From positions 62,001 through 126,000 of the forward strand of contig JARIAQ010000019.1 of NCBI GenBank assembly GCA_029257775.1: 64,000 nt of DNA, in the 5' to 3' direction. The stretch comes from Blautia sp. (GTDB lineage: Bacteria > Bacillota > Clostridia > Lachnospirales > Lachnospiraceae). Both the position numbers and the translations under genes were made by a program. A model generated the notes under the pieces. That model was given only the letters and a program-made list of their open reading frames with translations, was not told the DNA's origin and ran no database searches. Of this stretch, positions 29,525 through 39,702 are shown piece after piece; positions within the stretch are counted from its first letter, which is position 1, and every line of letters starts with the position of its first letter.

Positions 29525-30556
29525 TTATTCAATTTCATAAATCCAGTTTTTAGGAGCTTGGATTGTTCCCATCTGAATTCCTGTAAGGGTATGATATAAC
29601 TGTTTTGTTATTTCACCTATGGAATCCATACCGCTAGGAAAGCAGATTTCTTCTCCATGATTTACAATTTTACCCACTGGAGAGATTACAGCAGCAGTTC
29701 CACATAGTCCACATTCAGCAAAATCTTGCAATTCATCCAGATAAACTTCCCTTTCTTCTGTTTCCAGTCCCAGATAATCCTTGGCAACCTGAAGGAGAGA
29801 ACGGCGTGTGATTGAAGGAAGAATACTATTGGATTTTGGTGTTACTACTTTTTTATCTTTTGTAATAAAAATAAAGTTTGCACCGCCTGTTTCCTCTACT
29901 TTTGTTCTTGTTGCAGCATCTAAATACAAATTTTCATCGTAGCCTTCTTTATGTGCATCTACAATAGCATGCATACTCATAGCATAATTAAGGCCTGCTT
30001 TAATATGTCCTGTTCCACATGGAGCGGCTCTATCAAAATCGCTGACTCTTAAAGTAAGTGGTTTTATACCACCTTTAAAATAAGGTCCTACTGGTGTAGT
30101 GAATACTCGGAATTGATATTCATCAGCAGGCTTTACACCGATTACAGGATTGGTTCCGAATAAATATGGGCGGATGTATAAGGATGCACCGGATCCATAC
30201 GGAGGAACAAAGGCAGCGTTTGCTTTTACTGTTTTCGCTACTGCGTCAAGAAATTTTTCGGCAGGAACAGGCGGTATTTCTAGTCTGTTTGCAGAGTCTA
30301 TCATACGCTGGGCATTTAAATCAGGGCGGAAGGTCACGATCTTTCCATCTTTCGTGGTATATGCTTTTAACCCTTCAAAGACAGTCTGTGCATATTGGAG
30401 TACACCTGCACACTCATTCAGGACTACATTGGCATCTGTTGTGAGAGTGCCTTTGTCCCATTCACCATCTTTAAAATTAGATACGTAGCGGTAGTCTGTC
30501 TGTAGATAACCAAATCCAAGATTTTTCCAATCAATATTTTTTTTTCCCATTTTCAT
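29525..30556 (-). CDS. ilvE: Branched-chain amino acid aminotransferase
   Basis: GAGVLQYAQTVFEGLKAY-like segment, GTGHIKAGLNYAMSM, VEETGGANFIFI, EVYLDELQDFAECGLCGTAAVISPVGKI. Confidence 0.96.
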   Translation of the reverse strand: MKMGKKNIDWKNLGFGYLQTDYRYVSNFKDGEWDKGTLTTDANVVLNECAGVLQYAQTVFEGLKAYTTKDGKIVTFRPDLNAQRMIDSANRLEIPPVPAEKFLDAVAKTVKANAAFVPPYGSGASLYIRPYLFGTNPVIGVKPADEYQFRVFTTPVGPYFKGGIKPLTLRVSDFDRAAPCGTGHIKAGLNYAMSMHAIVDAHKEGYDENLYLDAATRTKVEETGGANFIFITKDKKVVTPKSNSILPSITRRSLLQVAKDYLGLETEEREVYLDELQDFAECGLCGTAAVISPVGKIVNHGEEICFPSGMDSIGEITKQLYHTLTGIQMGTIQAPKNWIYEIE

Positions 30557-30739
30557 CCTCCATTTTGCTGTATAGCTGAGCGAAAACAGCTTTTCTATAA
30601 TTTTTTAACATTATAAAACTTTAATGTGTGAATTGCAAGAGAAGTTCCGTTGCTTTTTTGCAATCTTTCATATATAATTTAAAGAAACAGTAATCACACA
30701 GGTTGGCAAAAATGGACTGTTAGAATAGGAGTGAGCGAC

Positions 30740-31933
30740 ATGCCGGTGAATGATTGGAATAATTTAGGGAGAGATGTAAAAGATATTGTACAGCATGCAA
30801 TCAACAGTGGAGATTTCAGTGCCTTAAATAGAGATTTAGGAGCAACACTGGATAGTGCTCTTGGAAATGTTGCACAGAGTATGAAAAGAGCAGGAAATGC
30901 TTATAGTAATAAGTATAGCTATAGACCTTTTGGAGGATATCGAAGCTCGTCACAAAGGGAAAGAATGAAAGAAGCCAGAGAGGAATTTGCCTTATTTGTT
31001 AATACAAATGGAGCAAAAGCATTAGGGATTCTTTTTACTACATTAGGGATAGCTCTCACTATTATGTTTGGTGTAACAGCAGGAATATTGGGGATTTTGT
31101 CCCTGTTTATAGGAAGTATTGCAGCTAAAATTGGCACAGTAATGATGATTTTCCTACCAGCCATGGGTCTGAGTGCCGTTATGGGTATTTGTGGAAATCA
31201 ATTAAGAAAGAAAATCAAAAGATTTCGTTCTTATGTTAAAACATTGAATGGAAAACCTTATGCAAATGTAAAAGATTTGGCAAAAAGTGTAAGAAAATCA
31301 GAAAAATTTGTGCGTAAAGATTTAGAAAAAATGATTGATAAACGAATGTTCTTAGAAGGACATTTGGATAAAAATGGTGTGTGTCTTATGGCCAGTGATG
31401 AGGCTTATGAGCAATATATTGAGACAGAGCGAAACATGGAGGAAAGAAAAGCGGAAGAGGCAAGACGACCCAAAACGCAGCTTTCTGAGGAAGCAAAGAA
31501 AGTTATCGAAGAAGGCGATCGCTATATAGAAGAGATTAGAAGAAGTAATGATGCAATTCCGGGAGTAGAGATTTCAAATAAGATTTATCATTTGGAAAAT
31601 GTAATCCGCAGAATTTTCCAGCGTGTGGAAAAACATCCGGAGCTTATTAATGACTTACATAAGTTTATGGATTATTATCTTCCTACTACCATGAAACTTT
31701 TAAATGCTTATGAAGAATTAGATAAACAAGATATGCAGGGAGAAAATATTAATGCTGCAAAACAAGAAATTGAAAATACATTAGATACTATTAATGTTGC
31801 ATTTGAAAATCTTTTGGATAGTTTTTATAAAGAAACTGCATGGGATGTATCATCAGATATATCGGTTTTAAAGACTATGTTTGCCCAAGAGGGTCTTACG
31901 GAGAAAAATAATTTTCGCGGAAAGGATAATTAA
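30740..31933 (+). CDS. xpaC: XpaC-like 5-bromo-4-chloroindolyl phosphate hydrolysis family protein
   Basis: Two central TM segments, C-terminal helical domain (YLPTTMKLLNAYEELDKQ); adjacent to telA; start refined to ATG 30740. Confidence 0.82.
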   Translation: MPVNDWNNLGRDVKDIVQHAINSGDFSALNRDLGATLDSALGNVAQSMKRAGNAYSNKYSYRPFGGYRSSSQRERMKEAREEFALFVNTNGAKALGILFTTLGIALTIMFGVTAGILGILSLFIGSIAAKIGTVMMIFLPAMGLSAVMGICGNQLRKKIKRFRSYVKTLNGKPYANVKDLAKSVRKSEKFVRKDLEKMIDKRMFLEGHLDKNGVCLMASDEAYEQYIETERNMEERKAEEARRPKTQLSEEAKKVIEEGDRYIEEIRRSNDAIPGVEISNKIYHLENVIRRIFQRVEKHPELINDLHKFMDYYLPTTMKLLNAYEELDKQDMQGENINAAKQEIENTLDTINVAFENLLDSFYKETAWDVSSDISVLKTMFAQEGLTEKNNFRGKDN

Positions 31934-31936
31934 ACT

Positions 31937-33079
31937 ATGAATGATGAATTAAAAGATTTTACAGTGACACCTACCCTTACCTTTGAGCCTTTACAAGAGC
32001 AGGCTCCAGTTGCAGAGGTAAAGAAAGAAGAACCGGCAAAACCTGCCATGGATGATAGTGTTTTATCTGAAGAGGAAAGAAAAATTGTTGATGATTTTGC
32101 TAGTCAGATCGATATTAGGAATTCAGCGGCAATTCTTCAGTACGGTGCAGGCACACAGAAGAAAATGGCAGATTTTTCAGAGGATGCACTTGATAAAGTG
32201 CGTACTAAGGATCTGGGAGAAGTGGGAGATTTGCTGGAAAATGTTGTAACAGAATTAAAGAATTTCGATGCAGAAGAAGAACGTAAAGGAATTATGGGCT
32301 TTTTCAAAAAGGGTGCGAACAAACTGGAGTCCATGAAGAATAAATATTCTAAGGCAGAGGCAAATGTAAATAAGATTGTAGAGACATTGGAAAAACATCA
32401 GATACAGCTTATGAAAGATGCAGCAATTATGGATAAGATGTATGCATTAAATTTAAATTATTTTAAAGAGCTATCTATGTATATTTTAGCAGGAAAGAAA
32501 AAGCTGGAAGAAATTCGTGAAACAGAATTGCCTCAGCTTATGGCGAAAGCACAGGCAAGTGGACTTCCGGAAGATGCACAGGCTGCAAAGGATTTAGATT
32601 CTCTGTGTGAGCGTTTTGAAAAGAAAATACATGATTTAGAGTTGACACGTATGATTGCTGTTCAGACAGCACCACAAATTCGTTTGGTACAGGGAAATGA
32701 TACTTTAATGGCAGAAAAAATTCAGTCTACCATTGTAAATACCATTCCACTTTGGAAAAGTCAGATGGTCATCGCTCTTGGTGTGGCACATTCCACAGAG
32801 GCGGCAAAGGCGCAAAGAGAAGTGACGGATATGACAAATGCGCTTTTGCAGAAAAATGCCCAGACTTTAAAAATGGCTACTGTAGAGGCTGCAAAAGAGT
32901 CTGAAAGAGGAATTGTAGATATTGAAACTTTGCAGAAAACCAACGAATCTTTAATCAGTACCTTTGATGAAGTTATGAATATTCAGAAAGAAGGTAGAGA
33001 AAAGCGACGTGCAGCAGAAGCTGAGATGTATCGTTTAGAAGGTGAATTGAAACAGAAATTGCTACAGATTAATCATTGA
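31937..33079 (+). CDS. telA: TelA-family toxic anion resistance protein
   Basis: ILQYGAGTQKKMADFSEDALDKVRTKDLGEVGDLL...GLPEDAQAAKDLDSLCERFEKKIHDLELTRMIAVQTAPQIRLVQGND. Confidence 0.93.
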   Translation: MNDELKDFTVTPTLTFEPLQEQAPVAEVKKEEPAKPAMDDSVLSEEERKIVDDFASQIDIRNSAAILQYGAGTQKKMADFSEDALDKVRTKDLGEVGDLLENVVTELKNFDAEEERKGIMGFFKKGANKLESMKNKYSKAEANVNKIVETLEKHQIQLMKDAAIMDKMYALNLNYFKELSMYILAGKKKLEEIRETELPQLMAKAQASGLPEDAQAAKDLDSLCERFEKKIHDLELTRMIAVQTAPQIRLVQGNDTLMAEKIQSTIVNTIPLWKSQMVIALGVAHSTEAAKAQREVTDMTNALLQKNAQTLKMATVEAAKESERGIVDIETLQKTNESLISTFDEVMNIQKEGREKRRAAEAEMYRLEGELKQKLLQINH

Positions 33080-33093
33080 TTGGAGGCGCAGTT

Positions 33094-34146
33094 ATGTATC
33101 GCAATCATACAAAAGTTGTGGAGATTGGAGATAGAAAAATCGGTGGCGGAAATCCCATTTTGATACAATCCATGACGAATACAAGAACAGAAGACGTAGA
33201 GGCAACAGTGCAGCAGATACTGGCATTAGAAGCAGCAGGTTGCGAAATTGTAAGATGTACAGTTCCCACTTTAGAAGCGGCAGAGGCATTAAAGGAGATT
33301 AAAAAGAGAATTCATATTCCTTTGGTGGCAGATATTCATTTTGACTATAAAATGGCTATTGCTGCTATGGAAAATGGTGCAGATAAAATTCGTATTAATC
33401 CAGGAAATATTGGAAGCATCGAAAAGATAAAAGCAGTAGTAGATGTCGCAAAAGAGAAGAATATTCCTATTCGTGTAGGGGTAAATAGCGGATCTTTAGA
33501 AAAAGAATTGGTAGAAAAATATCAGGGAGTGACAGCAGAAGGACTGGTGGAAAGTGCTCTTGATAAAGTGAAAATTATTGAAGACCTAGGGTACGATAAT
33601 TTGGTCATCAGCATTAAATCTTCTGATGTGATGATGTGTGTAAAAGCCCATGAATTGCTTGCAAAGCAGACAAATTATCCATTACATGTAGGAATTACAG
33701 AGGCTGGGACTTTATATTCGGGGAATATTAAATCAGCAATAGGATTGGGAATTATTTTGTATCAGGGAATAGGAGACACTATACGAGTATCTTTAACGGG
33801 AGATCCAGTAGAAGAGATTAAGTCTGCTAAGAGAATTTTGAAGACTTTAAATCTTAGAAAAGGTGGTATTGAAGTTGTATCCTGTCCAACCTGTGGAAGA
33901 ACAAAAATTGATTTGATTGGCTTGGCAAATCAAGTGGAAACGATGGTGCAAGAGTTTCCGCTTGATATTAAAGTTGCGGTTATGGGCTGTGTTGTAAATG
34001 GTCCGGGAGAAGCAAAAGAAGCAGATATTGGTATTGCAGGAGGGAAGGGAGAAGGCCTTTTAATAAAAAAAGGTGAGATTGTGAAAAAGGTTCCGGAGTC
34101 AGAACTTTTATCTGTACTTCGAGAAGAACTTGCAAATTGGAAGTAA
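33094..34146 (+). CDS. ispG: 4-hydroxy-3-methylbut-2-enyl-diphosphate synthase
   Basis: GGGNPILIQSMTNTRTEDVEATVQQI, RINPGNIGS, CPTCGRTKIDL, VAVMGCVVNGPGEAKEADIGIAGG; ATG 33094. Confidence 0.97.
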   Translation: MYRNHTKVVEIGDRKIGGGNPILIQSMTNTRTEDVEATVQQILALEAAGCEIVRCTVPTLEAAEALKEIKKRIHIPLVADIHFDYKMAIAAMENGADKIRINPGNIGSIEKIKAVVDVAKEKNIPIRVGVNSGSLEKELVEKYQGVTAEGLVESALDKVKIIEDLGYDNLVISIKSSDVMMCVKAHELLAKQTNYPLHVGITEAGTLYSGNIKSAIGLGIILYQGIGDTIRVSLTGDPVEEIKSAKRILKTLNLRKGGIEVVSCPTCGRTKIDLIGLANQVETMVQEFPLDIKVAVMGCVVNGPGEAKEADIGIAGGKGEGLLIKKGEIVKKVPESELLSVLREELANWK

Positions 34147-34164
34147 GTATGGAGGCTGTATTTC

Positions 34165-37100
34165 ATGGAGAAAGAATTTCTGGATGTGTTTCGAAATCTG
34201 GAAGTGGGAGAAGAACTTTGTGCACTTTTAAAAGAAGTAATCGTTACAAAGATTGCTGTAAATCCACAGAAAGATCGTATCCGAATTTATATCCGTAGCC
34301 GCCAGTGGATTCATAAAAAGTATATTTATATTCTGGAAAGAACTATTTCACAACAGTGTTTTCCAGGAGTGAGCATGGAAGTGAAAGTGTTGGAAAAATT
34401 TACTCTTTCCAGTCAGTATACTCCTCAGTTGTTTTTTGAGGCGTACCAATCTTCTATGGCTCTGGAACTTAAAAATTACAGCATTCTGGTCTTTAATATG
34501 TTCCGGAATGCTGTAATTACGTTTCCCCAAAGAGATACAATGCATATACTTTTACAATCTACTGTATTGGCAAAAAGTAAAGAAGATGAATTAGTACAAT
34601 ACATAGAAAAAATTTTTTGCGAAAGATGTGAGTTTTCTTTAAAAGTAGAGACAGAATATGAGGAGATAAAGGAAAGTAAATTTCGAAAAAATAGTGATAT
34701 TCGTATTGCACAGGAAGCTGCTCATATTGTGGAAATGTCTTCTCTTGGAAAAGAAAAAGAGGAAATTACGGAAGTAAAAGAAGAAGTTGAAAAAGCTCCT
34801 GCAAAGGCAAAGATAAAAGAGAATATAAAGACAGAGAAAAAAGAAGTTTCTGAAAAAAGAGGATTTTCTGATTTTAAACGTAGTGTAAAACGTTCAGATA
34901 ATCCAGATGTTTTGTATGGAAGAGATTTTGATGATGAGGTAATTCCTTTAGAAAATGTACAGACGGAAATGGGTGAAGTTTGTGTAAGAGGAAAGATTAT
35001 GTCACTGGAAAAGAGAGAAATTCGAAATGAAAAGACTATAATCATTTTTTCTATTACCGACTTCACTGATTCTATTACGGTGAAAATGTTTGCTAGAAAT
35101 GATCAAGTGGAAGAGATTACAGAAGGTGTGAAAGAGAAGGCTTTTGTAAAATTAAAAGGAATTACAACCATTGACCGATATGATAGTGAGCTTACTATAG
35201 GATCCGTGGTAGGAATTAAAAAAATAGCCAGTTTTGAAAATAGTCGTTCGGATAATTACCCAGAAAAACGAGTGGAACTTCATTGTCATACAAAAATGAG
35301 TGATATGGATGGAGTATCTGATGCAAAATCTTTAATTAAGCGTGCATATGAATGGGGACATAAGGCTATTGCTATTACAGATCATGGTGTTGTACAGGCA
35401 TTTCCGGAGGCAAATCATTGTTTTGATTCTTGGGGTGGAGTGGTGCCTCCAGAGGCTGATTTTAAGGTGATTTATGGAGTAGAAGCATATCTTGTAGATG
35501 ACTTGAAAGGGATTGTACAGAACAGTAACGGGCAGAGTTTGCATGCACCTTATGTGGTATTTGATATTGAAACAACAGGATTTTCTGCTTTAAAAGATAA
35601 AATTATTGAAATTGGTGCTGTGAAAGTAGAAAATGGAAGAATTACAGAGCGATTCTCAGAATTTGTAAATCCTCAAATTCCGATACCATTTCGTATTGAA
35701 GAGTTAACCAGTATCAATGATAATATGGTGGCAGATGCACCTACCATTGATATTATTTTGCCTAAATTTGAAAAATTTTGTGAAGGTTGTGTTATGGTAG
35801 CTCATAATGCAGAATTTGATATGAGTTTTATTAAAAAGAATTATGAAGATTTAGGCATTAAACGAGAAGATACTGTGGTAGATACGGTGGGGATGGCCAG
35901 ATTCCTTCTTCCTCAGCTTAATCGATTTAAGTTAGATACAGTAGCAAAGGCTGTGGGTGTTTCTCTGGAACATCATCATAGAGCAGTAGATGATGCTTCT
36001 TGTACAGCGGATATTTTTGTGAAATTTATTGAGATGTGTGAAGAAAGAGATATTTTCAACTTAGATGAACTAAATGAAAAAGGAACAGTTTCTGTTCATA
36101 CCATTCAGAAAATGCCAACCTACCATGCTATTATTCTTGCAAAAAATGATGTGGGAAGAGTAAATTTATACCACTTAATTTCAGACTCTCATTTAATTTA
36201 TTATCATAGAAGACCACGTATTCCTAAAAGCTTATTTTTGAAGTATCAGGAAGGACTACTCATTGGTTCTGCCTGTGAGGCAGGAGAGCTTTACCAAGCT
36301 GTTTTAAATGGAAGACCAGAGCAGGAAATTGCCCGTTTGGTGAATTTTTATGATTATTTGGAAATTCAGCCTCTTGGAAATAATGCTTTTATGTTAAAAA
36401 ATGAAGATCGTTCAGATATTACTTCATGGGAAGATTTGCAGGAAATTAATAAGAAGATTGTGAAACTTGGTGAGGCCTTTAATAAGCCTGTGGTAGCTAC
36501 TTGTGATGTGCATTTTCTGGATCCGGAAGATGAGGTATATCGAAGGATTATTATGGCTGGAAAAGGTTTTGATGATGCAGATGATCAGGCACCTTTATAT
36601 CTTCGTACAACAGAGGAAATGTTACAAGAATTCTCTTATTTGGGGAGAGAAAAAGCGGAGGAAATTGTGATTACAAACCCCAATAAAATTGCAGATATGG
36701 TAGAGAAAATATCTCCTATTCATAAAGGGAAATGTCCACCTGTTATTGAAAACTCCGATGCTATGCTAAGAGAAATTTGTTATAACAAGGCTCATGAAAT
36801 TTATGGAGAAAATCTGCCCGAAATGGTAGAGGCTCGTCTGGAACGAGAATTGAATTCAATCATTTCCAATGGATATGCAGTTATGTATATGATTGCTCAG
36901 AAGCTAGTTTGGAAGAGTAATAGTGATGGATATTTAGTTGGGTCTCGAGGTTCTGTCGGATCTTCTTTTGCAGCGACGATGTCAGGAATTACAGAAGTAA
37001 ACCCTTTAAGTCCTCACTATTATTGTGCTAAATGCCATTATGCTGATTTTGATTCAGAAGAAGTGCGTGCTTATTCGGGAAGAGCCGGTTGTGATATGCC

Positions 37101-38628
37101 GGATAAGAAGTGCCCAGTGTGTGGGGCGCCTCTTGTAAAAGAAGGTTTTGATATTCCTTTTGAAACATTCCTTGGATTTAAAGGTGATAAAGAGCCGGAT
37201 ATCGACTTGAATTTTTCCGGTGATTATCAAGGAAAAGCCCATCGTTATGTAGAAGTTATTTTTGGTGCAGGACAAACCTTTAAGGCAGGAACCATTGGTA
37301 CACTTGCTGAAAAGACGGCTTTTGGATATGTAAAGAATTATTATGAAGAGAGAGGACAGCGAAAGCGGTACTGTGAAATTAACAGGATTGTACAAGGTTG
37401 TACAGGTGTAAGACGTACTACGGGACAGCATCCAGGAGGAATTATTGTACTTCCTATTGGGTGGGATATTGAGGAGTTTACGCCGGTTCAACATCCTGCA
37501 AATGATATGAACAGTGATATTATCACCACGCATTTTGATTACCATTCCATTGATTCAAACCTTTTAAAATTGGATATTCTGGGACATGATGATCCTACGA
37601 TGATTCGTATGCTGGAAGATCTTACAGGAATCAATGCCAGAGAAATTCCTCTGGATTCCAAAGAGGTTATGTCTTTGTTTAAAAATACAGATGCTCTGGG
37701 AATTACGCCAGAGGATATTAGAGGTTGTCCTCTAGGGTGTCTTGGGATTCCTGAATTTGGTACAGATTTTGCCATGCAGATGTTAATTGATGCTAATCCA
37801 ACCTCTTTTTCTGACTTGGTTCGTATTTCTGGTTTGTCTCACGGAACAGACGTGTGGCTGGGAAACGCTCAGGATTTAATTAAGTCAGGAACGGCAACGA
37901 TTACTACTTGTATCTGTACTCGAGATGATATTATGATTTATTTGATTAATAAAGGGTTGGAGCATGGAGAGGCCTTTACCATTATGGAGAGTGTGCGAAA
38001 AGGTAAGGGATTAAAGCCTGAGTGGATTGAAGAGATGAAAAAGCATGATGTTCCAGATTGGTATATTGAGTCTTGTAAAAAGATTAAATATATGTTCCCC
38101 AAAGCTCATGCGGCTGCATATGTTATGATGGGCTGGAGAATTGCTTACTGTAAAATCTTTCATCCGTTGGCATATTATGCAGCATATTTTAGTATTCGTG
38201 CTACGGCTTTTTCCTATGAACTCATGTGTCAAGGCAAAGAAAAATTAGAATATTTTATGGACGATTATGAAAAACGAAAAGATACTTTAAGCAAAAAAGA
38301 ACAGGATACTTATAAGGATATGAGAATTGTTCAAGAAATGTATGCAAGAGGGTTTGAATTTGTGCCTATTGATATTTATAAAGCAAATGCTCATACTTTC
38401 CAGATTATCGATGGAAAATTGATGCCTGCACTAGACACCATAGAAGGATTGGGAGATAGAGCAGCAGATGCTGTTGTAGCTGCTGCGGAAGAAGGGAAGT
38501 TCCTTTCTCTTGATGATTTCAGAAATAGAACGAAAGTTACGTCATCAACCATTGATTTGATGAATGATTTAGGTTTGTTTGGAAAGTTGCCAAAATCCAA
38601 TCAGATGTCATTGTTTGATTATCAATAG
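34165..38628 (+). CDS. polC: DNA polymerase III PolC-type (Gram-positive replicative polymerase)
   Basis: PHP VELHCHTKMSDMDGVSDAKSLIKRA; 3'-5' exo YVVFDIETTGFSALKDKIIEIGAVKVENGR; GSRGSVGSSFAATMSGITEVNPL; EPDIDLNFSGDYQ. Confidence 0.98.
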   Translation: MEKEFLDVFRNLEVGEELCALLKEVIVTKIAVNPQKDRIRIYIRSRQWIHKKYIYILERTISQQCFPGVSMEVKVLEKFTLSSQYTPQLFFEAYQSSMALELKNYSILVFNMFRNAVITFPQRDTMHILLQSTVLAKSKEDELVQYIEKIFCERCEFSLKVETEYEEIKESKFRKNSDIRIAQEAAHIVEMSSLGKEKEEITEVKEEVEKAPAKAKIKENIKTEKKEVSEKRGFSDFKRSVKRSDNPDVLYGRDFDDEVIPLENVQTEMGEVCVRGKIMSLEKREIRNEKTIIIFSITDFTDSITVKMFARNDQVEEITEGVKEKAFVKLKGITTIDRYDSELTIGSVVGIKKIASFENSRSDNYPEKRVELHCHTKMSDMDGVSDAKSLIKRAYEWGHKAIAITDHGVVQAFPEANHCFDSWGGVVPPEADFKVIYGVEAYLVDDLKGIVQNSNGQSLHAPYVVFDIETTGFSALKDKIIEIGAVKVENGRITERFSEFVNPQIPIPFRIEELTSINDNMVADAPTIDIILPKFEKFCEGCVMVAHNAEFDMSFIKKNYEDLGIKREDTVVDTVGMARFLLPQLNRFKLDTVAKAVGVSLEHHHRAVDDASCTADIFVKFIEMCEERDIFNLDELNEKGTVSVHTIQKMPTYHAIILAKNDVGRVNLYHLISDSHLIYYHRRPRIPKSLFLKYQEGLLIGSACEAGELYQAVLNGRPEQEIARLVNFYDYLEIQPLGNNAFMLKNEDRSDITSWEDLQEINKKIVKLGEAFNKPVVATCDVHFLDPEDEVYRRIIMAGKGFDDADDQAPLYLRTTEEMLQEFSYLGREKAEEIVITNPNKIADMVEKISPIHKGKCPPVIENSDAMLREICYNKAHEIYGENLPEMVEARLERELNSIISNGYAVMYMIAQKLVWKSNSDGYLVGSRGSVGSSFAATMSGITEVNPLSPHYYCAKCHYADFDSEEVRAYSGRAGCDMPDKKCPVCGAPLVKEGFDIPFETFLGFKGDKEPDIDLNFSGDYQGKAHRYVEVIFGAGQTFKAGTIGTLAEKTAFGYVKNYYEERGQRKRYCEINRIVQGCTGVRRTTGQHPGGIIVLPIGWDIEEFTPVQHPANDMNSDIITTHFDYHSIDSNLLKLDILGHDDPTMIRMLEDLTGINAREIPLDSKEVMSLFKNTDALGITPEDIRGCPLGCLGIPEFGTDFAMQMLIDANPTSFSDLVRISGLSHGTDVWLGNAQDLIKSGTATITTCICTRDDIMIYLINKGLEHGEAFTIMESVRKGKGLKPEWIEEMKKHDVPDWYIESCKKIKYMFPKAHAAAYVMMGWRIAYCKIFHPLAYYAAYFSIRATAFSYELMCQGKEKLEYFMDDYEKRKDTLSKKEQDTYKDMRIVQEMYARGFEFVPIDIYKANAHTFQIIDGKLMPALDTIEGLGDRAADAVVAAAEEGKFLSLDDFRNRTKVTSSTIDLMNDLGLFGKLPKSNQMSLFDYQ

Positions 38629-38668
38629 GTGTGAAACAAACAATCTATTTTATGATATGGCTAATCAA

Positions 38669-38713
38669 AAACCTCCTATTCTAAAATTAATTTAATTTTA
38701 GAATAGGAGGTTT
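38669..38713. terminator. Convergent bidirectional terminator polC/purC
   Basis: AAACCTCCTATTCTAAAAT / ATTTTAGAATAGGAGGTTT perfect 19-bp stem. Confidence 0.85.
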
Positions 38714-38729
38714 AACTTTAAATTATAGA

Positions 38730-39599
38730 TTAGAATTTTTCTCCTGAGAGTAATTCATAAGCTTCTACATATTTTTCAACCGTTTTATTGATTACTTCTT
38801 CTGGAAGAAGGAAATCACTTTCTGGATTTGCTTTTAACCAGTCACGAACATACTGTTTATCAAAGGATGGCTGTCCCTGTCCTGGTTTGTAGCCTTCTAA
38901 TGGCCAAAATCTGGAGCTGTCTGGTGTAAGCATTTCATCGCCTAAAACCACGTCTCCATTTTCATCTAAACCAAATTCAAATTTTGTATCAGCAATGATA
39001 ATATTTTTTGTCAGTGCATATTCAGCACATTTTTTATACAGTGCAATTGTGTAATCACGAATTTTCTCTGCATATTCCTGTCCACGACCAGGATATAATT
39101 TCTCTAAAGTTTCAACAGTATCTTCAAAGGAAACATGTTCATCGTGATCACCAATTTCCGCTTTGGTAGTTGGTGTGTAGATTGGTTCAGGTAACTTATC
39201 AGATTCCTGTAATCCTTCTGGAAGTTTAATGCCGCATACAGTGCCGTTTTTCTGGTAGCTTTCCCAGCCACTTCCTGTAATATATCCACGCACGATGCAC
39301 TCAACAGGGAGCATTTCCAGTTTCTGGCAAAGCATAGTGTGTCCTTCGAATTCTGGCTGCTGGAAAAATTCCGGCATATCTTTTACATTTGTAGAAATCA
39401 TATGGTTTGGAACAATATCCTTTGTAAAATCAAACCAAAATTTTGACATTTTTGTAAGAACAACACCTTTATTTGTAACTGTGTTTTTGAGGATGTAATC
39501 AAAGGCAGAAATTCTGTCTGTTGCATAAATGATCAATTCCTCTCCAATGTCATAAACTTGACGTACTTTTCCTTCTTTAAATGGCTTGTACTCCTGCAT
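38730..39599 (-). CDS. purC: Phosphoribosylaminoimidazole-succinocarboxamide synthase
   Basis: EGKVRQVYDIGEELIIYATDRISAFDYIL, CIVRGYITGSGWESYQKNGTVCGIKLPEGL, LTPDSSRFWPLEGY. Confidence 0.97.
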   Translation of the reverse strand: MQEYKPFKEGKVRQVYDIGEELIIYATDRISAFDYILKNTVTNKGVVLTKMSKFWFDFTKDIVPNHMISTNVKDMPEFFQQPEFEGHTMLCQKLEMLPVECIVRGYITGSGWESYQKNGTVCGIKLPEGLQESDKLPEPIYTPTTKAEIGDHDEHVSFEDTVETLEKLYPGRGQEYAEKIRDYTIALYKKCAEYALTKNIIIADTKFEFGLDENGDVVLGDEMLTPDSSRFWPLEGYKPGQGQPSFDKQYVRDWLKANPESDFLLPEEVINKTVEKYVEAYELLSGEKF

Positions 39600-39702
39600 G
39601 TGTTTTCACCTTTCCTCTTATATAATTATAATTTGAATCGCTTTTATTGTAACAAATTTTTCAAAAAAAGAAATAGTATTTCCAAAAAAAGTATAAAATC
39701 TT

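Noticed and set aside
38669-38713. Perfect 19-bp palindrome considered as a recombination or operator site
   Set aside because: Located between convergent polC and purC with A/T tracts on both sides; a bidirectional terminator is sufficient.
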